Of a stretch of DNA of 64,000 bases, positions 19,459 to 28,908 are shown piece by piece (the first letter of the stretch is position 1; each line of letters opens with the position of its first letter). The notes below the pieces were generated by a model, which made no database searches, had not been told where the DNA came from, and saw nothing but the letters and a program-made list of their open reading frames with translations. The translations under genes and the position numbers were made by a program. The stretch comes from Bacteroidota bacterium (GTDB taxonomy: Bacteria; Bacteroidota; Ignavibacteria; UBA10030; UBA6906), in contig JAUQWO010000051.1 in the NCBI GenBank assembly GCA_030835135.1, positions 62,001 through 126,000 of the forward strand. Reading direction: 5' to 3'.

Positions 19459-20870
19459 GCATCGAACTCGAGTTCTGGGGCGCGGCACGAACGGTCACCG
19501 GATCCATGCATCTCATCCATGTGAACGGCAAACGCATCCTTCTTGATTGCGGCATGTACCACGGCCGGCGCGATGAGGCGCTCGAACGGAACAGCACATT
19601 CCCCTTCGACCCCGCATCGATCGATGCGATCGTCCTGTCGCACGCTCATATCGATCATAGCGGCAACCTTCCGGGTATCGTCAAACAGGGATTTGCCGGA
19701 CCCATCTACTGCACCCCGGCCACCGAAAGCCTCTGTCAGGTGATGCTCAAGGACAGCGCGTACATCCAGGAGAAGGACGCCGAATTCATCAATAAGCGGC
19801 ACAGGAAGAAGCGTCTCCCGCTCGTGGAACCGCTCTACACCGAGGATGATGTCCTGCAGACCATCGATCTCTTCCAGTCCTTCAACTACTCCAGGGACTT
19901 CGATGTCGTGGATGGCGTGCGCTGCCGCTTCGAGGACGCCGGCCACATCCTGGGTTCCGCATCCGTCTCCCTCGATCTTCGCGCCAACGGCACCCGTACC
20001 ACGCTCGCCTACACGGGCGATCTCGGGCGTCCGCACCTCCCCATCCTCCGCGACCCGGTGATGATCGCGAATGAACGTACGGAGTATCTCATCTGCGAAT
20101 CGACGTATGGGGGGCGGTATCACGCAGCGCAGGAGGACATGGAGGACCAGCTCCTCCAGCCGATCCTGCGCGCGATGGACCGGAAGGGAAAGATCGTCAT
20201 CCCCGCCTTCAGTGTCGGACGCACACAGGAGATCGTGTACACGCTGCATCAGCTCAGCAAGGCCGGGAAGCTTCCGCACATACCGGTGTACGTGGACAGC
20301 CCGTTGTCCGTAAACGTGACGGACGTGTTCAAGAAGCATACGGAATGCTTCGATGAAGAGACACTGGCGATCCTGCACGCGCCGGACCACAACGACCCCT
20401 TCGGCTTCGACCGTCTCACGTATGTTCGCACGCTCGAGGAATCCAAGGCCCTGAATGAGAAACCCGGACCGTTCATCGTCATCGCTGCCTCGGGCATGTG
20501 CGAAGCCGGCCGCATCGTGCACCATCTCGCCAATTCCGTCGCCGATCCGAAGAACCTCATCTGCATCGTCGGCTATCAGGCCGAGCACACCCTCGGCAAA
20601 CGCCTTGTCATGAAGGAGCCGGTGGTCAACATCTTCGGTGAGCCGCACGAGCTGAAGGCCGAGGTCGTGGTGCTCAACTCGTTCAGTGCGCACGCGGACC
20701 GGACCGAGATCCTCGACTATCTGCACGACTTCCCGCGCAAGCCGATGAAGAAGATCTTCCTCGTCCACGGCGATCCGGACCAGTCCGAGAAGCTGGGCGC
20801 GACGCTCCGCGAGGAGAAATTCGGCGAGGTGATCATTCCCTCGCGCGGGAACCGCATTCCGCTCGCATGA
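19455..20870 (+). CDS. Metallo-beta-lactamase / beta-CASP family RNase-like protein
   Basis: A 471-residue protein of the MBL plus beta-CASP class, related to CPSF73/YsdG-type RNA-processing nucleases. Visible metal motifs: HAHIDHSG (HxHxDH), a His in EDAGHILGS, Asp in YTGDLG, and the beta-CASP motifs including FSAHAD near the C-terminus. These enzymes are Zn-dependent endo/exoribonucleases; the RNA target is unknown. It overlaps the HEXXH gene upstream and the beta-barrel gene downstream by four bases, so the trio is translationally coupled. Confidence 0.92.
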   Translation: MSIELEFWGAARTVTGSMHLIHVNGKRILLDCGMYHGRRDEALERNSTFPFDPASIDAIVLSHAHIDHSGNLPGIVKQGFAGPIYCTPATESLCQVMLKDSAYIQEKDAEFINKRHRKKRLPLVEPLYTEDDVLQTIDLFQSFNYSRDFDVVDGVRCRFEDAGHILGSASVSLDLRANGTRTTLAYTGDLGRPHLPILRDPVMIANERTEYLICESTYGGRYHAAQEDMEDQLLQPILRAMDRKGKIVIPAFSVGRTQEIVYTLHQLSKAGKLPHIPVYVDSPLSVNVTDVFKKHTECFDEETLAILHAPDHNDPFGFDRLTYVRTLEESKALNEKPGPFIVIAASGMCEAGRIVHHLANSVADPKNLICIVGYQAEHTLGKRLVMKEPVVNIFGEPHELKAEVVVLNSFSAHADRTEILDYLHDFPRKPMKKIFLVHGDPDQSEKLGATLREEKFGEVIIPSRGNRIPLA

Positions 20871-22816
20871 TGCCTGCACTCTCCCGTGCGCTCCGGATCC
20901 TTCTCCCGGCGGCGATGCTGGCGATGGCCGGATCTTCCGTGCAAGCGCAGGAGAGCATGCGGGAGGGCGAGACGGCGATCGCGGGGCCGGACTCGGTCCA
21001 GCGGACCAACACCGCGGGGATCCTGTTCGACAAGAACCTGAACACGTTCAACTGGCTCGGCCGCCTCGCGGTAGACACGGTTGCGGGACGAACGCGGTTC
21101 GGGGTCGGCGCGACCTACCTTTCGAACATCATTCAAACCGAGAACCCGGCGCCCGGTTCGGCGAGAACAAGCGAGAGTACGCAACAGAACTTCCGGCTGA
21201 TGCTCGCCCATCCGGTCAGCGAGCCGTTCGCGCTACACACACAATGGTCGTCCCTCATCTTCTCGGACAACCGCGGGAACGGGCTGAGCAATGCCTCCAA
21301 CCACACGCTGCTCGCCGGTGTCGATGTCAGCCCGTGGCCTTTCGTCACGCTCTCGCCTCTCGCGGGATACCGGTGGGACCGTCAGGGCGCCATCCATGAC
21401 CGCGGCCTCGCGCTCGACCTCGGCGCGGAGCTTCATCCTCTCGACTTCGATGGGTACCGGTTCGCCGGCGAAGGACATTTCCGGCGGGACAACCTCTCGC
21501 CCCGTGTGCTGACCAACCACATTGCCCAGGTCGGCGTGGAGAAGCGATTCAGTCCGGAAGCACGCGACAGCATGATGATGGCATTCCAGCAGACCGGACG
21601 GGAATTCTATCTTGCGGGTGACAGCACGATCGAAAGCCGGACCGACGACCTCTTCTCCTTCGCCAACCTGCTCTCGTACGATGTCAGCCGTTCATGGGGG
21701 GCCGACCTCTTCGTGAACGTGAACAGCCGCGGACTGGACAAGGACATGCGGCGACTGCGGCAGGATGCTTCGGACGAGGCGTCGTTCGACACGCGCATCG
21801 AGGAGTTCCGTCTCGATACGTACGCGCAGGTCTGGTATCAGGCGCCCGATGCCAGTTCCTCGGCGCACATCCGGCTCGGATACTCCGAACGGAATGAAAC
21901 GCATCGCGCGAAGGCACCGGCGGGAACGATGGCACCCAACATCGCCGTGCTGTTCGCCGAACGGAACCGGCAGGAGCAGTCCAAGGACAACGTCGCACGC
22001 AGGGTTGCCCTGTCGGGTGGCACATCACTCGATGTGTCGCCTCTGCACCGGGTCATGTTCGCCGGGTCGGCGACCATCCTGCGGTACGATACGCCGAGCG
22101 AGCTGAACCAGGAGGACCGTGATGAGCTGCTCGTGGCTCTGGCACTGGGCACGTGGCACCGGGTGAGCCGCGCCGTGGACATCGGGATCGCGCTGGACGG
22201 GACATACAGCCATCTGGTCTATCTGCTGAAGGAGCGGAGCGCCAACAATAACATCAACAGGGTCCTCCGGCTCTCCCCCCGGGTCATCTACCGGCCGGTG
22301 GAGTGGTTCACCAGCATCAACGGGTTCGAGGTCCTGGCCAATTACACGGTCTATGACTACGAAAAGCAGGTTGCCCTGGCCCGGAGCTTCTCCTACAGGC
22401 AGTTTTCCTGGATGGATTCCACCACGGTTGAGTTCACCGGTCGATTAGGACTTGATTTTTACGCCTATTTAAAGTTGTATGAACGGGGGATGCTTCGCTG
22501 GGACGAGTTTCTGGAACGGACCGAGAACTCCACGGTGGACCGGACATTCTCCGCGCAGGTGCGCTACGCCCCGGCCCCCGCGGTACTGGTGGCTCTGGGG
22601 GTGCGGTACTTCAGTCAGTCGCGGTATGTGTACAAGGACACGGTCCGCCGGCCGGACACGTTCTTCAGCAGCGTCGGACCGACGAGTCTGATCCGGTGGG
22701 ATGTGAGTGCGGCGAGCAGGTTATTGTTTCAGGGCTGGTACGAGCGGCGGAAGCAGTCGGACGGCACATTCCGCTCGCTGGCAAGCATGACGATGCAGGT
22801 CTTTCTCCACTTCTGA
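20867..22816 (+). CDS. Putative outer-membrane beta-barrel protein
   Basis: A 649-residue protein with an N-terminal signal peptide (hydrophobic LLPAAMLAMAGS, cleavage after VQA) and no globular domain that I recognise. The sequence alternates short amphipathic strands with polar turns and ends in Phe (MTMQVFLHF), the C-terminal signature of outer-membrane barrels recognised by the BAM machinery. The start overlaps the beta-CASP stop; ATGATG gives two possible starts (20867 or 20870). Function and cargo are unknown. Being coupled to a nuclease and a regulatory ATPase is unusual. Confidence 0.75.
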   Translation: MMPALSRALRILLPAAMLAMAGSSVQAQESMREGETAIAGPDSVQRTNTAGILFDKNLNTFNWLGRLAVDTVAGRTRFGVGATYLSNIIQTENPAPGSARTSESTQQNFRLMLAHPVSEPFALHTQWSSLIFSDNRGNGLSNASNHTLLAGVDVSPWPFVTLSPLAGYRWDRQGAIHDRGLALDLGAELHPLDFDGYRFAGEGHFRRDNLSPRVLTNHIAQVGVEKRFSPEARDSMMMAFQQTGREFYLAGDSTIESRTDDLFSFANLLSYDVSRSWGADLFVNVNSRGLDKDMRRLRQDASDEASFDTRIEEFRLDTYAQVWYQAPDASSSAHIRLGYSERNETHRAKAPAGTMAPNIAVLFAERNRQEQSKDNVARRVALSGGTSLDVSPLHRVMFAGSATILRYDTPSELNQEDRDELLVALALGTWHRVSRAVDIGIALDGTYSHLVYLLKERSANNNINRVLRLSPRVIYRPVEWFTSINGFEVLANYTVYDYEKQVALARSFSYRQFSWMDSTTVEFTGRLGLDFYAYLKLYERGMLRWDEFLERTENSTVDRTFSAQVRYAPAPAVLVALGVRYFSQSRYVYKDTVRRPDTFFSSVGPTSLIRWDVSAASRLLFQGWYERRKQSDGTFRSLASMTMQVFLHF

Positions 22817-22824
22817 GCACAGCA

Positions 22825-23250
22825 ATGCCGAAAGCACCCCGATCGATCTTCCGCCTCACTCTCCGGAGTGTTCCGAAGAGTGTCATGCGCGTTGAGGGCT
22901 ATCTGAACAAGATCAATGCCGTGGTCGGGCTTGACGAGATCGCGATGCACAAGCTGATGGTCTCACTGACGGAGGCCGTCAACAATGCGATCCTCCACGG
23001 CAACGCCTCCGATCCGACGAAACGCGTGAAAGTGTCGTGCGAGATCCTGCCCGGATGGCTGCTGTTCCAGATCAATGATGAGGGGAAAGGGTTCCGTGCG
23101 GAACAGGTACGGAATCCATTGAAGGAAGAGAATCTGCACCGCGCGAGCGGACGCGGCGTATTCCTGATGCGCACGCTCATGGATAAGGTGGAGTTCACCC
23201 ACGCGCCGGAGGGAATGCAGGTGCGCCTCTGGCTCAACACGAACAAGTGA
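22825..23250 (+). CDS. Anti-sigma-factor-type histidine-kinase-like ATPase (RsbW/SpoIIAB family)
   Basis: A 141-residue single GHKL ATPase domain. The N-box is EAVNNAILHGN, the G1 box NDEGKGF and the G2 region GRGVFLM. Proteins of this kind phosphorylate anti-sigma-factor antagonists and bind sigma factors in partner-switching modules. No antagonist (STAS) or sigma gene is in the window. It starts 8 bases after the barrel gene and converges on the lipoprotein gene 3 bases past its stop, with no terminator between them. Confidence 0.9.
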   Translation: MPKAPRSIFRLTLRSVPKSVMRVEGYLNKINAVVGLDEIAMHKLMVSLTEAVNNAILHGNASDPTKRVKVSCEILPGWLLFQINDEGKGFRAEQVRNPLKEENLHRASGRGVFLMRTLMDKVEFTHAPEGMQVRLWLNTNK

Positions 23251-23253
23251 CGA

Positions 23254-23961
23254 TCACCCCCCTGCCCTGATCTCCGTCAGGGTCAGTTCCGTCCCCCCGA
23301 ACCCATCATCAGGTTCCAGCCAGATGACCGGGAATGCCGTCGGGTCATCCGCGAGCCAGAAGGTGTACCGCATGTGAGGCCCCGCGAGTTCCACGCGGTA
23401 GGCGGGGATGACCTTCTGCTGCCCCTTCACCTTCACGGCATACATGTCCGGTGTACCGGAGATGAGCCCGTAGACCGCTTCCGTCCTGGCGGTATCGAGA
23501 TGGCCCACGAAGAACGACCTGTTCGATCCGATCGACACTGCCGCGATGCGGTCCCAGGATTCAGGAAGTGCGGGGAGTCTGCGGATGCGTGCGATCGTGG
23601 CAAGGAACCCGTGCCGGTAGATGTCGCCGTTCGACGCCACCGCAACCGTCACCGTGTCGAAGACCGACGCACTGTCGCGCAGCACGCTGGCACTATCCAC
23701 GAACACGGTCCCCACGCCGACCCCCGGCACGGGGAAGCCGGTACTCAGGACCTTCCATCGGGCTCTGGAGCGCGAGGAGTATATGGGGTAGCCGTACTCG
23801 TCGGTAAGGAGGGCATCGTACAGGAACACGTCACCCGCGGTGAACACGGGCGTGACGGAGATGGGGGTGGTTGCGTACGGGGTCTCATCCTGCCGGCAGG
23901 AGACCGACAGGAGGCCCAGGACAAAAAAGGCTACCCGGAGGGTAGCCTTGATCGTTTTCAC
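23254..23961 (-). CDS. Putative lipoprotein, unknown function
   Basis: A 235-residue predicted lipoprotein: a basic start (MKTIKATLR), a hydrophobic stretch VAFFVLGLLS and a lipobox-like LSVSC (Cys ~22). The mature part has no domain I recognise. It follows mdh on the same strand; the start is GTG, 15 bases after the mdh stop, with AGGAG overlapping the stop. The signal-peptide codons contain a complete Rho-independent terminator (see the terminator entry), so expression may depend on read-through or ribosome position. If the terminator is fully efficient, another promoter would be needed. Confidence 0.75.
   Translation of the reverse strand: MKTIKATLRVAFFVLGLLSVSCRQDETPYATTPISVTPVFTAGDVFLYDALLTDEYGYPIYSSRSRARWKVLSTGFPVPGVGVGTVFVDSASVLRDSASVFDTVTVAVASNGDIYRHGFLATIARIRRLPALPESWDRIAAVSIGSNRSFFVGHLDTARTEAVYGLISGTPDMYAVKVKGQQKVIPAYRVELAGPHMRYTFWLADDPTAFPVIWLEPDDGFGGTELTLTEIRAGG
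23922..23949 (-). terminator. Rho-independent terminator of the rplU-rpmA-mdh transcript, inside a coding region
   Basis: On the minus strand AAGGCTACCC (23949-23940) pairs perfectly with GGGTAGCCTT (23936-23927) around a 3-base loop, and runs into six T residues (23928-23923). This is the strongest intrinsic terminator in the window. It lies at codons 5 to 13 of the lipoprotein gene, beginning 27 bases after the mdh stop codon. Confidence 0.85.
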
Positions 23962-23976
23962 GGTGATGCAGAGCTC

Positions 23977-25184
<1,208 letters not shown>

Positions 25185-25193
25185 GACGCGCCT

Positions 25194-25505
25194 CTACTTG
25201 CCGATGCTGAGAATTTCGATCTGAGAATATCCCTGACGATGTCCGCGCTTCACACGGTATCCCTTGCGACGCTTCTTCTTGAACACGATCACCTTGTCCA
25301 TCTTGGCATGTTCAACAAGGGTCGCCTCGACGACGGCACCGCTGACGAGCGGGCGGCCGACTGCAACGGCCTTCTCGTCGCCAACCATCAGGACACGGTC
25401 CAGACGGATCTTCGTTCCGGGTTTCTCGTTGAGGGTGGGCACCATGATCTTGTCTTTCGGTGCCACTCTGTATTGCTTTCCAGCGACTTCAACGACGGCG
25501 AACAT
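25194..25505 (-). CDS. rplU: 50S ribosomal protein L21
   Basis: A 103-residue L21 ([14 protein letters not shown] at the start, [16 protein letters not shown] near the end, binding 23S rRNA). It leads the rplU-rpmA-mdh operon. A consensus promoter lies at 25536-25564, which gives an untranslated leader of roughly 25 bases, and a GAGAGGA Shine-Dalgarno precedes the ATG. Confidence 0.98.
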   Translation of the reverse strand: MFAVVEVAGKQYRVAPKDKIMVPTLNEKPGTKIRLDRVLMVGDEKAVAVGRPLVSGAVVEATLVEHAKMDKVIVFKKKRRKGYRVKRGHRQGYSQIEILSIGK

Positions 25506-25535
25506 CGATGTATTCCTCTCTCATATAGGAATGTA

Positions 25536-25564
25536 AATGTACCAAATGATCGCAAAAAAGTCAA
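25536..25564 (-). promoter_or_regulatory. Sigma-70-type promoter of the rplU operon
   Basis: On the minus strand TTGACT (25564-25559) and TACATT (25541-25536) are separated by 17 bases. The spacer is AT-rich. The rest of the 310-base gap 25506-25815 holds the terminator of the rsmA-PAP2 unit and no gene. Confidence 0.8.
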
Positions 25565-25721
25565 TAATTCGACGCCAAAAAGGTGAGGACCCCCTCCGGC
25601 AGATACGCCGGATCTCCTTCTGAATGTCCTATGAATCAGCCTTTTTCATCAGATTAGGCCAATGAGCGCATCAGAGCACCGGAACGCAGTTTCCCGGGCG
25701 GAGGAAAGCCTTTCCATGGTG

Positions 25722-25756
25722 AAAAAAGACGCGCCGTCGGGGGGCACGGGCCCCCC
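25722..25756 (-). terminator. Candidate terminator of the rsmA-PAP2 operon
   Basis: On the minus strand GGGGGGC (25756-25750) pairs with GCCCCCC (25745-25739) around a 4-base loop, followed by a short GACG/CGTC stem and six T residues (25727-25722). Confidence 0.55.
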
Positions 25757-25815
25757 TGCACGACATGCCTGCAGCACCGCCAAACCACGGGCCTGGAACC
25801 GGGAACGGCCGGCCG

Positions 25816-26787
25816 TCAATACCAATCATCCCTCGCCCACGGATGCACACGGTCCATGGTCCCGATCGTCCTCCGCAGGAAGACGTACAGCCGGGGGGCA
25901 AGGAAGAGACAGACGACCGCGAAGACCGCCCCGCCGAGCACATCCACCACATAGTGGTACCGCTGATACACCGTGGCGACGATCAACAGGACCCCGGTGA
26001 TCAGCACGACGTGCCGGGAGCCAAGCCGGTAGCGCACCGCCATCCATATCAACACAAGCGTCATCATCGTGTGGCCGCTCGGAAAGACGTCGCGCTGCGT
26101 CGCCGCCATGGCCGCCGCACTGCTCACGCCCATGGGGATGGACTCCCCCCAGTTCACGAACCACCGCAACGCGGGGGTCAGCCACAGCCCGGGGATCTCC
26201 GCATCCAGCGAATTGAAATCGTGCAGCGTATACCGCGGCCCCACGGCGGGCAACGCGAAATAGCCCACATACGACAGATAGAATCCGAACACGCAGGTGA
26301 ACATGAAGAAATGGAACTCGCTCCGCGGGTGTTTCTTGTAGAGTTCGTACCCGACGATCAGGAACAGCACATAGAAGAGCGTGTACGCGATCATCAGTAC
26401 TTCGGTGATCACCGGATGGCTGAACTGCTGCAGCCACTGCGTCGGGTGCACCCCGAACAACCAGTGATCGGCGGCGATGAGCCAGTCGTCGTAGTCGATC
26501 CCCTGATGGATCGGCTTGATCATGTAGTACAGCTCTTTGAACGTAAGGAACACCAGCGGCGGTACGTACCAGTCGTGGAGCAACGCCAGCACCTTCGAGG
26601 TGCTCGCCTCACGCCACGCGGCAAGGCCATGGACCGCCGCGATGATCAGGACATTGATGAGCACCATCACCCACCACCCCGGGATCCGGCCCGCGAACAC
26701 GAAGTTCACGATCGTGAGGAGCGTGAAAAATGCAACGATCACCACATCGGTGGAGTGCAGTCGCGCTGCCGGGGTGCGGAATGTCAT
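25816..26787 (-). CDS. PAP2-superfamily membrane phosphatase / phosphotransferase
   Basis: A 323-residue polytopic membrane protein with about six transmembrane helices. The PAP2 catalytic signature is visible as FPSGHTMM followed by YQRYHYVVDVLGG; the first motif (KX6RP) is replaced by a PAVGPRYTL segment as in the PAP2_3/inositol-phosphoceramide-synthase-like subgroup. Such proteins transfer or remove lipid phosphates at the membrane. In an FCB organism, sphingolipid head-group transfer is possible, but not shown. The start overlaps the rsmA stop by ATGA and uses the GGAGG at the end of rsmA. Confidence 0.85.
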   Translation of the reverse strand: MTFRTPAARLHSTDVVIVAFFTLLTIVNFVFAGRIPGWWVMVLINVLIIAAVHGLAAWREASTSKVLALLHDWYVPPLVFLTFKELYYMIKPIHQGIDYDDWLIAADHWLFGVHPTQWLQQFSHPVITEVLMIAYTLFYVLFLIVGYELYKKHPRSEFHFFMFTCVFGFYLSYVGYFALPAVGPRYTLHDFNSLDAEIPGLWLTPALRWFVNWGESIPMGVSSAAAMAATQRDVFPSGHTMMTLVLIWMAVRYRLGSRHVVLITGVLLIVATVYQRYHYVVDVLGGAVFAVVCLFLAPRLYVFLRRTIGTMDRVHPWARDDWY

Positions 26788-27596
26788 GCACCTCCCGTTC
26801 CGCCCTGGAGGGCGGTGAACAGTTCATCGCCAAGCTGCACGAGTTCCTGCAGACTCAGTTCCTCCGGTCGCCGGCCATAATCGAAGCTCGTCGCCGGAGG
26901 CTCGGCCTCCAGATGATACCGGAGCGAATTGCGGAGTGTCTTGCGCCGCTTGCCGAACACGCCGCGCACCATCGAGCGAAAGAATTTCTCATCCTGCAGC
27001 GGGAACCGTGGTCGGGGCAGCGGGCGAAGGCGCACCAGCGATGACGTGACCTTGGGCCGCGGATAGAAGACCGTCGGCGGCACCTCGAACAGCAACTCCA
27101 CATCGAAGAAGAGCTGGAAGAAGACCGACAGGATCCCGTAGTCCTTCGTGCGCGGCACGGCGATCAGCCGGTAGGCCACCTCGCGCTGCATCAGCAGAAC
27201 GCTCTCGGTGACCACTGCCCGGTGCTCGAGAAGATGAAACAGGATCGGGGAGGTGATGTTGTACGGGATGTTGCCGGCGACCTTCAGTCTGCCTGCCCGT
27301 CCGGCGAGTTCGGTCAGGTCCAGTTTCAGGACGTCGGTGAAGATGACCTCCACCGGTTTGCCGGCAAAGGCCTCCTGCATCCGGGCGATCACCCGCTCGT
27401 CCAGGTCCACGATCACCAGCCGTCCGGCCAGCGAGGCAAGCTCGAATGTCAACGCCCCTTCGCCCGGCCCGATCTCCAGGACCGTATCCGCCTGGCCGGG
27501 GCCGAGGGCGGCCACGATCTTATGGGCGGTGTTCCGGTCACGCAGGAAGTTCTGGCCGAGGGAAGCGCGGGGGCGCAGAGGGGGGGCAGCGTTCAC
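26784..27596 (-). CDS. rsmA: 16S rRNA dimethyladenosine transferase
   Basis: A 270-residue KsgA/RsmA methyltransferase, dimethylating two adjacent adenosines near the 3' end of 16S rRNA. Motifs: SLGQNFLRD, the SAM site EIGPGEGALT, and the catalytic NIPYNITSPI. The GTG start at 27596 (AAAGGG a few bases upstream) gives the usual family length. A longer in-frame start at 27692 is excluded because it lies upstream of the predicted transcription start. Confidence 0.95.
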   Translation of the reverse strand: MNAAPPLRPRASLGQNFLRDRNTAHKIVAALGPGQADTVLEIGPGEGALTFELASLAGRLVIVDLDERVIARMQEAFAGKPVEVIFTDVLKLDLTELAGRAGRLKVAGNIPYNITSPILFHLLEHRAVVTESVLLMQREVAYRLIAVPRTKDYGILSVFFQLFFDVELLFEVPPTVFYPRPKVTSSLVRLRPLPRPRFPLQDEKFFRSMVRGVFGKRRKTLRNSLRYHLEAEPPATSFDYGRRPEELSLQELVQLGDELFTALQGGTGGA

Positions 27597-27663
27597 AACA
27601 ACCCTTTCAACCGGTCCCGTTGGCACGGCAATGGCCCCCTGAGAAGGGGCAAAAATGAAGTTA

Positions 27664-27692
27664 AATATAGACAAGGGGGGGGCGAATGTCAA
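27664..27692 (-). promoter_or_regulatory. Consensus sigma-70-type promoter of rsmA
   Basis: On the minus strand TTGACA (27692-27687) and TATATT (27669-27664) are separated by 17 bases, the spacer holding a run of eight C. It diverges from the promoter at 27711-27739. Confidence 0.85.
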
Positions 27693-27710
27693 CGTAACCC
27701 CCCGGTTTCG

Positions 27711-27739
27711 TTGATTCTCTCCTTGGAAAGCTGTACTTT
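27711..27739 (+). promoter_or_regulatory. Sigma-70-type promoter at the head of the polysaccharide island
   Basis: TTGATT (27711-27716), 17-base spacer, TACTTT (27734-27739). The -10 is followed by ATTG, and the first gene starts 40 bases on. Confidence 0.8.
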
Positions 27740-27778
27740 ATTGGGAATTAACCGTTCGGCACTGCCCGCATTGTCCCT

Positions 27779-28894
27779 ATGACCACGACCCCAGACCAAC
27801 CGACCGACCAGAACGCCCAGCCAACTGAAGGGCAGCAACCGCAGCCCCAACAGCCGCAGCGGCATGGCCAGCACCAGCGTCAGCCCCGCCAGCAGCACCA
27901 GCGGAATCCGCAGCAGCAACAGAACCAGAACCAGCAGAACCAACACCAGCAGGGCTGGGCTGACATCAGCGTGATCGTTCCCCTCTACAATGAGGAAGAT
28001 TCCCTGAAGGAGCTGAACACGCAGCTCCGCACCGTACTCGGCCGGATGAACATCCGGTATGAGATCCTGTACATCGATGACGGCAGCACCGACCGCTCGT
28101 TCCAGGTGCTGCGCGACCTGAAACGGAACGACCGTCACATCAAGGTCGTCCGCTTCCGCCGCAACTTCGGGAAGTCCGCCGCCCTCGCCGTCGGGTTTGA
28201 CAAGGCACAGGGGAACATCGTGATCACGATGGACGCGGACCTGCAGGACGATCCTGCCGAGATCCCGTCGATGCGCCGCCGCATCGAGGACGGCTTCGAC
28301 CTGATCTCCGGCTGGAAGAAGGTCCGCCACGACCCGATCACCAAGACCATTCCGTCGAAGTTTTTCAACACGATCACCGCGATGATGACCGGCGTGAAGA
28401 TCCACGACATGAACTGCGGCCTCAAGGCCTACCGCAAAGAGGTCATCAAGACCGTGAAGGTGTACGGTGAACTCCACCGCTACATCCCCGTCCTCGCCCA
28501 CTGGGAAGGCTTCAAGGTCGGCGAGATGGTGGTGCAGCACCGCGCCCGCAAGTACGGCAAGACGAAATTCGGCCTCGGCCGGTTCTGGAAGGGATTCCTG
28601 GATCTGCTGACCGCGATCTTCACCACGCGCTTCCTCCGCCGCCCGCTGCATCTGTTCGGACCCATCGGGATACTCTCCATGGTCATCGGCGGCGGCGTGG
28701 ACCTGTGGATGGTGATCAACCGCCTGATGCTCGGTCCCGATGTGTACGCCCTCGGCAGCCGCCCGATGTTCTTCGCGGCAACGATCCTCGTGGTGATCGG
28801 CGTGCAGTTCATCTCCCTCGGGTTGCTCGGAGAAATGATCAGCAAGACGCGGACCTCGGCGGAGGAGTATTCGATCCGCGAGTTCCTCAAGTAA
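27779..28894 (+). CDS. Family 2 glycosyltransferase, polyprenyl-phosphate sugar synthase type, with Gln-rich N-terminus
   Basis: A 371-residue membrane glycosyltransferase. Residues 1-60 are low-complexity, mostly Gln, Pro, Asn, Arg and His. The GT2 domain follows (ISVIVPLYNEEDSL, DDGSTD, DADLQDDP), then two transmembrane helices at about 295-320 and 335-360, the layout of DPM1/GtrB/ArnC enzymes that load a sugar onto undecaprenyl phosphate. It is the first gene of the island and probably provides a lipid-linked donor for the membrane enzymes downstream. The Q-rich head is not part of the family fold. Confidence 0.9.
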   Translation: MTTTPDQPTDQNAQPTEGQQPQPQQPQRHGQHQRQPRQQHQRNPQQQQNQNQQNQHQQGWADISVIVPLYNEEDSLKELNTQLRTVLGRMNIRYEILYIDDGSTDRSFQVLRDLKRNDRHIKVVRFRRNFGKSAALAVGFDKAQGNIVITMDADLQDDPAEIPSMRRRIEDGFDLISGWKKVRHDPITKTIPSKFFNTITAMMTGVKIHDMNCGLKAYRKEVIKTVKVYGELHRYIPVLAHWEGFKVGEMVVQHRARKYGKTKFGLGRFWKGFLDLLTAIFTTRFLRRPLHLFGPIGILSMVIGGGVDLWMVINRLMLGPDVYALGSRPMFFAATILVVIGVQFISLGLLGEMISKTRTSAEEYSIREFLK

Positions 28895-28908
28895 GGAACA
28901 CGTCCTCC

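Noticed and set aside
27597-27692. N-terminal extension of rsmA by 32 codons
   Set aside because: It starts upstream of the predicted transcription start (promoter 27692-27664) and has no family similarity.
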